A stretch of 9,895 bases of DNA, taken from Candidatus Dormiibacterota bacterium (lineage in GTDB: Bacteria; Chloroflexota; Dormibacteria; UBA8260; Bog-877). The notes beneath the pieces were generated by a model. It was not told the origin of the DNA, ran no database searches, and saw nothing but the letters and a program-made list of their open reading frames with translations. Position numbers and translations under genes: made by a program. This document shows positions 5,645 to 9,895 of this stretch, one piece after another. Positions within the stretch are counted from its first letter, which is position 1; each line of letters begins with the position of its first letter. Where the stretch lies: the NCBI GenBank assembly GCA_003164475.1, contig PLTL01000168.1, positions 1 through 9,895 on the forward strand, read 5' to 3'.

Positions 5645-6667
5645 ATGTCCACGAAGGTTCGTTGGGGAATCCTCAGCACTGCCAACATCGCGGTCCATGA
5701 GTTCATCCCCGGAGCCGCCCGCTCCCGGAACGGAGTGGTGGCCGCCATCGCGAGTCGTGATCTGGACCGAGCCCAAGCGGTGGCCAACTCGTTGGGAATC
5801 CCCGTCGCCTATGGCTCTTACGAGGAGCTGCTCGCCAACCCCGAGATCGACGCCATCTACAACCCGCTCCCCAACAGCCTCCATGCCGAGTGGACGGCTA
5901 AGGCGGCAGCCGCTGGCAAACCGGTCCTCTGCGAGAAGCCCCTCGCCCTCGGCAGCGAGCAGGCGCTGCAAATGATCGACGCCTGCCGGGCCCACGGAAT
6001 GCCTCTGATGGAGGCCTTCATGTACCGTTTCCATCCCCAGCACCGAAGGGTCATGGAGCTGATCGAGGCCGGCGTCATCGGGGAGCTCCGTTTTGTCAGG
6101 GCGGCCTTTACCTTCATGCTCGAACCCTTCCCCCCGGCCAACGTCCGTCTCCGTCCGGAGCTGGGCGGGGGTGCCCTGATGGACGTGGGCTGCTATGCGG
6201 TCAACGCCACCCGAATGCTGTTCGGGGAGGAGCCCAGGTGGGCCTCCGCCCAGTGGGACTTCCGACCCGAGTTCGGGGTGGAGGTCTCGTTGGCCGCGAT
6301 CTTGGGTTTCTCGGACGGCCGACTGGCGATCTTCGACTGCGGCTTCCGAGCGTCGGGCCAGGGCAGCTACACCGCGGTCGGGACCACGGGGCAGATCGAA
6401 GTGCCCTCCGCCTTCGTGCCCGACCCTCGGAACGAGGTCAGGATCCAGATCACTTCCAGAGGAGTCCCGCGGGAGGAGCGGATGCCCGGAGTCGACCAGT
6501 ACCAGTTGGAGGCTGAGGAGTTCGCCGACGCGCTGTTGAGCGCTCGTCCGCTGCAGATCGGAGCGGAGGACGCCGTGGGCACGCTTCGGGTGATTGAAGC
6601 GCTGCACCGCTCAGCCCGCAGGGACGGAGCCAGAGAGGTGGTGGAGGGCGCAGCGGGGACCAGCTGA
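5645..6667 (+). CDS. Gfo/Idh/MocA-family NAD(P)-dependent oxidoreductase
   Basis: A 340-residue cytoplasmic dehydrogenase of the sugar/polyol type. The N-terminal Rossmann domain begins VRWGILSTANIA (residues 5-16), the STANI variant of the nucleotide loop seen in the D-xylose dehydrogenase/dihydrodiol dehydrogenase branch. CEKPLAL (96-102) carries the EKP motif with the catalytic Lys98. MEAFMYRFHPQH (122-133) and GGGALMDVGCYAVNATR (174-190) mark the substrate-binding domain, with D180 and Y184 at the usual active-site places. The ATG at 5645 is chosen because AGGAGGG at 5629-5635 is nine bases upstream and family similarity starts right after it. The frame is open further upstream to 5549 but has no such signals. 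The substrate is probably a sugar or cyclic polyol. It could work with the SDR or the imported substrate of the transporter, but this rests on proximity alone. Confidence 0.95.
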   Translation: MSTKVRWGILSTANIAVHEFIPGAARSRNGVVAAIASRDLDRAQAVANSLGIPVAYGSYEELLANPEIDAIYNPLPNSLHAEWTAKAAAAGKPVLCEKPLALGSEQALQMIDACRAHGMPLMEAFMYRFHPQHRRVMELIEAGVIGELRFVRAAFTFMLEPFPPANVRLRPELGGGALMDVGCYAVNATRMLFGEEPRWASAQWDFRPEFGVEVSLAAILGFSDGRLAIFDCGFRASGQGSYTAVGTTGQIEVPSAFVPDPRNEVRIQITSRGVPREERMPGVDQYQLEAEEFADALLSARPLQIGAEDAVGTLRVIEALHRSARRDGAREVVEGAAGTS

Positions 6668-6680
6668 GCGGCTCGGTCCC
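6656..6680 (+). terminator. Hairpin spanning the stop codon of the Gfo/Idh/MocA gene
   Basis: gggacc (6656-6661) pairs with ggtccc (6675-6680). Inside, agc (6662-6664) can pair with gct (6671-6673) with one bulged base. The TGA stop at 6665-6667 sits in the loop. No T tract follows. It may act as a terminator or protect the 3' end. Confidence 0.35.
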
Positions 6681-7189
6681 ATCACCTCCCAGGCGGCCAC
6701 AGGTCGAGCGCCGTTCGAGCCGACGGAGCAGGCGAGTCGGCGCGGAGGGCAGGCCAGCTTCCCGGCGCCGCAGCTGCCGCCGGCTCGGGCCAGCCAGCCG
6801 CGGCACTGTCGGGACCGTCTCCTGCGAAGGCGGTGACACGGCGTGTGGTGGAGACCCTCGGCTCGAATGTGAGGCGGCCCAGGGGGAGCTGGGGAAGAAA
6901 TGGGCACCAAGCGAGTTCCAAGCCTCCCCGTCGGGCACCTCGCGAACCCGAATCCACCTCCGGCATGGCACCAGTGGGGATGATGCGGAATCCCTAGCAT
7001 TTGGGGGTCTGCCGACTCCAGTGCTCGGGGGGTTGTACCCGAGTTCGACCTTCAGGAGCCCGACGAGAGGCAACCGAGGGCGGTGGGATTTGAGATCAAG
7101 CAGAGGGCGGAGGAGGGGATTTGGGTGGCTATCCTGTAGGTGCTCACACACCTCGAAGTTTGATGTAGGCAGCGCTGCCCTGCGCAGAG

Positions 7190-7279
7190 ATGTGGCTGGG
7201 GGTGATGCGGCACGTCAACAAGGACAGGTCGGCGGCCGAGTACCTACAGCCGGCCCACAACGTTCGCCGACCGGGTAGT
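7190..7279 (+). pseudogene. N-terminal remnant of an IS1634-like transposase (copy 2)
   Basis: Thirty residues from the ATG at 7190 read MWLGVMRHVNKDRSAAEYLQ and then PAHNVRRPGS. They line up with copy 1 (4990-5130, reverse strand): a short basic lead, then KDxSxxEYLQxAHxxRRP. The conserved EYLQ, AH and RRP positions are kept, while the leucine before AH is now proline. After RRP the frame no longer resembles a transposase, though another frame has a short GVV-like echo, which suggests frameshift decay. This copy is more degraded than copy 1 and points the opposite way. Confidence 0.55.
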
Positions 7280-7661
7280 CCTCATCCGCGCGTCAGGCGA
7301 TCCACACCCTCAGGCTCTGACACCAAGTCGACCCCCAGACCATGCGCCGGCTGCCCCAGAGCCTGCGGCGGCTGGAACACGCGTTCCACCACACCACGCC
7401 CGACCGGCCGCGCCCGCCGCTCGCCCTCCGTGGCATCCGCGGCGTTCAGCTGCCAAGCGAGGCCGTTCTTGGGCGTGCCGCCGGCAGATGGCACCGCCGA
7501 GCCACCGAGCCAAGAGAGTTCGCCTCCGGACATTGAACGCTATCTCCGGTGCAGCACCTGGCACCGGCAGCTACGCCGCTGGAGACCGAAACCGCACCAG
7601 CCCGACTTGCCACAGCAGGCAGTTCCATGGTCCAAATGGAGAACGACATCGCGCAGCACAA

Positions 7662-7716
7662 GCTCCTGGCCGGCGCCGGGCCAACGAGCCCCGCCGGCCA
7701 GGAGCCTCGGCTCCTG
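7662..7716 (-). terminator. Competing hairpins downstream of the solute-binding protein gene
   Basis: gctcctggccggc (7662-7674) and gccggccaggagc (7693-7705) form a perfect 13-base stem around an 18-base loop. The right arm also takes part in a second structure: caggagcc (7699-7706) with ggctcctg (7709-7716), eight bases with a two-base centre. The two stems share 7699-7705 and exclude each other. They lie about 80-130 bases beyond the stop of the reverse-strand binding-protein gene, and a transcript would make the small stem first. No T tract is present on either side, so termination is plausible but not certain. Confidence 0.5.
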
Positions 7717-7729
7717 CACAGTCCCGCCC

Positions 7730-7770
7730 TCTACCTATCGCCCACGACAGCGAGACCGGTCTACCTATCG
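7730..7770. repeat. Two 11-base direct repeats (tctacctatcg), 30 bases apart
   Basis: tctacctatcg occurs at 7730-7740 and again at 7760-7770, just beyond the stop of the binding-protein gene. An exact 11-base match at such short range is unlikely by chance, but two copies do not define a known repeat type. Confidence 0.5.
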
Positions 7771-7792
7771 AGTGGCCCCTCAGCCAATACGC

Positions 7793-9604
7793 CTACCCAC
7801 CGAACGTCCACTGCTCGGCATACAAGTTCAACATCGGATCCTGAGGCGTCGCGCCCTTCAACGACTTGCGGATGGCCGACACCTGCTGGGGAGGAGTTGG
7901 CATGAATAGCGTGGGTACCAGCTTCACGATCAGGTTCTCGTAGCTCTTCAAGGCTGGAATGCCAGCCCCCGCAGCCTCTGTCTTCTCGATAACCGCGTTC
8001 ACCTGCGCATTGGAGTAGCCATCTCCGCTGTCCGCGGCTCTGGTCGCGTAGATGTCCTCTCCAGTCGGATAGAAGTCCGGCTCGTAGAGGAAGCGAGGGG
8101 ACACCAGGTAGTTGATCTGCCAAGTGCAGTTGGGAGAAATCGTCTCGGTACCCGCACACACTGTCGTGTTCGCCAACAGCTGATTGAGCGGCGTCGAGGC
8201 CAGCGTCAGCGTGACACCAGCCTGCAGCAACGCAGACCGGAACACTTCCGACTCCTGCTCCAGCGCTACCGTTCCGCTGGCATAGTCGAAACGAAACGAC
8301 AGTGCCGCTCCTGCTGGTATGCCTGCACCGCACTGATTCGCACCTGTCCCTGGACTGCTGCAAGTGGTCACCCCGTTGGGCACCACATTCCAACCGTGCG
8401 TCTTCAACAGCTTGATAGCGCGTGCGGGATCATAGGAGTACAAACCGGTGCGCTCCAGCGATGAAACGAAACCATTGCTAGGAGCCAGGGGGACCGGCCC
8501 GTTGGTGGCCACCGCATCCCCATGGTAGATGCCCTTGATAATGGCGGGCTGATCCACCATGCTTTGAAGCGCCTCGCGGACGTATGCCTGGCTCAGGATC
8601 GGGCCAGCCGTTGGGTTGAGATAGTCGAGATCAATGTAAGTGAAGGCCCAGGCTGTCCATGGAACGGTCTGGTATCCCATCGTGTGGAGATTAGCGAGCT
8701 GGGAGAGGTCCGAACTCGGGACGTAGCCGTAATCGACCTCTCCGGAACGCAACGCGTCGAACTCTGCCTCATCCGACGTGAATGGTAGTTCGACGAAACG
8801 CGTGACGTTGCCCGTGCGCGTGCCAGAGTAACGCGGATTCGGCACGAACGCGGCGTAGTCAGTCGTGGGAGAGTACTGAGCCAGCCGCCATGGGCCGTCG
8901 ACGACTGCCCAGAGGGGATTCGTCGCATATGTCGTGGGGCGGTTGGCCTGGGCGATAAGGTAGTTGTAGACCTCGGTTGCACCGCTTGGGGTCTCATCAA
9001 AGTTGCCGACCCCACTCGAGGCTGACGTCCGATCCCAGTCCAAGGGTAGGGGCGTGATCTGGCTCAGCTCGTTGTACGTGAACCAGTAGGGCGAGACTGC
9101 ATGGGTTAGAGTGAATTGAACCACACTCGGAGACAGCATGCGATAGGAGGCTACGTTGTCCGGGAAGGTGCCTGGCACGTAGGGACCATAGTTGTCCTTC
9201 TCGACCTCGAGCAGGTTCATCCAGAACATCACGTCTCGGGCCGACACCGGGGACCCATCCGACCAGCGATAGTTCTTCATGCGCACCGTCACGACGGTGT
9301 CCCCCGCAGTGTAGACGGGAAGCTTCGCGAGGCTCAAGGTGGCATTGAGGACCGGCTTGCCGTCGTCACCAAACCAGTACAGAGGTCGGTAGATGAGGTA
9401 CTGGAACTGTTCCTGGTTGGTGGAGGCAAAGAAGGCTCCGCTCAGCATGGGAAAGATGTAATTTGGACCGCTGCCGGGCTGTTCGGCAAAGGTCACCGTC
9501 TTTCCCGTGGAAGCGGATGCCTGGGTCCCCGTGAAAGCGAAGGGGACTAGGATCATGCCCAGCGCTAAGGCGAGGAGCCCGGCCTGTATTCTTCGGACGC
9601 GCAT
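7793..9604 (-). CDS. Extracellular solute-binding protein, family 5 (peptide/oligosaccharide ABC transporter)
   Basis: A 603-residue secreted binding protein that captures a ligand outside the membrane and hands it to DppBC-type permeases. Residues 1-32 are a Sec signal peptide: MRVRR, a hydrophobic core ending in VPFAFTG, and a QASAS cleavage region. There is no lipobox cysteine. The SBP_bac_5 domain follows, with YRPLYWFGDDGKPVLNATLS at about 72-91, the family hallmark YRWSDGSPVSARDVMF at about 112-127, DGPWRLAQY at 236-244, the DALRSGEVDYG segment near 283-293, and YVREALQSMVDQPAII near 341-356. Four cysteines (415, 425, 483, 493) could form two disulfides. The ATG at 9604 has GGGAGG at 9617-9612 on the coding strand, six to seven bases upstream. 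The length is normal to slightly long. The permeases at 1861-3766 are likely but unproven partners, as the gene lies 4 kb away on the other strand. Confidence 0.93.
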   Translation of the reverse strand: MRVRRIQAGLLALALGMILVPFAFTGTQASASTGKTVTFAEQPGSGPNYIFPMLSGAFFASTNQEQFQYLIYRPLYWFGDDGKPVLNATLSLAKLPVYTAGDTVVTVRMKNYRWSDGSPVSARDVMFWMNLLEVEKDNYGPYVPGTFPDNVASYRMLSPSVVQFTLTHAVSPYWFTYNELSQITPLPLDWDRTSASSGVGNFDETPSGATEVYNYLIAQANRPTTYATNPLWAVVDGPWRLAQYSPTTDYAAFVPNPRYSGTRTGNVTRFVELPFTSDEAEFDALRSGEVDYGYVPSSDLSQLANLHTMGYQTVPWTAWAFTYIDLDYLNPTAGPILSQAYVREALQSMVDQPAIIKGIYHGDAVATNGPVPLAPSNGFVSSLERTGLYSYDPARAIKLLKTHGWNVVPNGVTTCSSPGTGANQCGAGIPAGAALSFRFDYASGTVALEQESEVFRSALLQAGVTLTLASTPLNQLLANTTVCAGTETISPNCTWQINYLVSPRFLYEPDFYPTGEDIYATRAADSGDGYSNAQVNAVIEKTEAAGAGIPALKSYENLIVKLVPTLFMPTPPQQVSAIRKSLKGATPQDPMLNLYAEQWTFGG

Positions 9605-9895
9605 GAACTGCCCTCCCTGGTCTGCACGAGCTGCCGCCGCTCTGCCCAGGAGACCCTCAACACCCAGCCCAGCAGCGTTCACTACGGCCGTACGACAGGG
9701 GCGCGGCCAAAGTGGCGGTGGCTCGCCGAGGGCTGACTGGATACATTGTACAGCCGATCATCAACAGTGTGATGGTCCAACCCTGTGTCAAGATCGTGGA
9801 CGAATCTTGGATCGGACCCACCTCCAGAGTTGAAGGGCCTGCGCCGCAGACGGGTTGCGATCGGGGACAACCTGAGCCCGACTTTGACACTGGTG
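9605..9895. other. Upstream region of the binding-protein gene
   Basis: No gene is recognisable in these 291 bases. They carry the ribosome binding site (9612-9617), a perfect 10-base palindrome tacggccgta at 9683-9692, and the promoter-like elements at 9745-9791. The right edge of the window is not coding as far as I can see, and the frames that cross it have no known similarity. Confidence 0.45.
9745..9791 (-). promoter_or_regulatory. Possible promoter/operator region of the binding-protein gene
   Basis: On the reverse strand a perfect TTGACA (9791-9786) and a TACAAT (9750-9745, five of six to TATAAT) are present but 35 bases apart, so they cannot form one promoter. Between them lies an inverted repeat, atcatca (9757-9763) and tgatggt (9770-9776), pairing at all seven positions if one U-G pair is allowed. 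TACAAT would give a leader of about 134 bases. The inverted repeat could be an operator. Confidence 0.3.

Larger units (their letters stand above)
6668..7792. other. Long gene-free region between convergent genes
   Basis: About 1.1 kb lies between the Gfo/Idh gene (forward) and the binding-protein gene (reverse). I find no gene. Long open frames on both strands are Arg/Pro/Ala-rich and look like GC-driven noise. Recognisable items are a hairpin ctcggg/cccgag (7024-7043), an IS1634-like remnant (7190-7279), the hairpin cluster 7662-7716 and an 11-base direct repeat (7730-7770). The region is probably a graveyard of decayed mobile DNA. Confidence 0.55.

Noticed and set aside
5402..6607. A 401-codon reverse-strand open frame
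   Set aside because: It lies opposite the Gfo/Idh/MocA gene, which has clear family motifs. The reverse translation has no recognisable domain and arises from GC-rich codon use.
6450..7151. A 233-codon reverse-strand open frame entering the Gfo/Idh gene
   Set aside because: It is Pro/Arg/Ser-rich with no family likeness and overlaps a certain gene. I treat it as chance.
7282..7533. Reverse-strand frame with a VVERVF motif resembling the C-terminus of IS5-family transposases
   Set aside because: The match is limited to a few residues, nothing else of an IS5 transposase is visible, and the frame is otherwise low-information. A BLASTX search could reopen this.
9605..9682. Upstream extension of the binding protein by 26 residues
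   Set aside because: It would bury the signal peptide inside the protein, and the ATG at 9604 has a strong ribosome binding site.
1..9895. CRISPR array, tRNA or rRNA genes
   Set aside because: I saw no regularly spaced repeats beyond a pair of 11-base copies, no tRNA cloverleaf landmarks and no rRNA-like blocks.

Overview
The window looks like a GC-rich chromosome of an Actinomycetota-like bacterium. The signs are strong G/C preference at third codon positions, a GTG start, G-rich ribosome binding sites, and insertion sequences of the IS3 and IS1634 types that are common in high-GC Gram-positives. No marker gene is present, so the phylum is an inference. The window is a mosaic of ordinary transport and metabolic genes with decayed mobile DNA between them.

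Layout. (1) 1-1276 is an IS3-family element whose left tip lies just outside the window. OrfA is intact. OrfB is dead: it has lost three codons between the second and third catalytic acidic residues, the second catalytic motif is altered, and a one-base frameshift removes the C-terminus. (2) 1277-1860 has no gene and leads into 1861-3766, two back-to-back ABC permease genes of the DppB/DppC (oligopeptide/nickel/oligosaccharide) type. No ATPase genes follow. (3) 4167-4946 encodes an SDR (FabG-like) oxidoreductase. (4) 4947-5644 holds a reverse-strand remnant of an IS1634-like transposase N-terminus, a striking 38-bp palindrome and a candidate promoter. (5) 5645-6667 encodes a Gfo/Idh/MocA-family sugar oxidoreductase. 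(6) 6668-7792 is gene-free and holds a second, forward-strand IS1634-like remnant and a set of competing hairpins. (7) 7793-9604, on the reverse strand, encodes a large family-5 extracellular solute-binding protein, with a possible regulatory region upstream.

How the genes may work together. The binding protein could deliver a peptide or oligosaccharide to the two permeases, powered by ATPases encoded elsewhere. The SDR and the Gfo/Idh/MocA enzyme could oxidise or epimerise an imported sugar or polyol. This is a guess from gene adjacency. The binding protein is on the opposite strand about 4 kb from the permeases, and the mobile-DNA scars between them suggest the locus has been rearranged. 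I found no convincing new defence or biosynthetic system. The most unusual signals are the 38-bp palindrome, the inverted pair of IS1634 remnants around the Gfo/Idh gene, and the paired alternative hairpins after the transporter genes.
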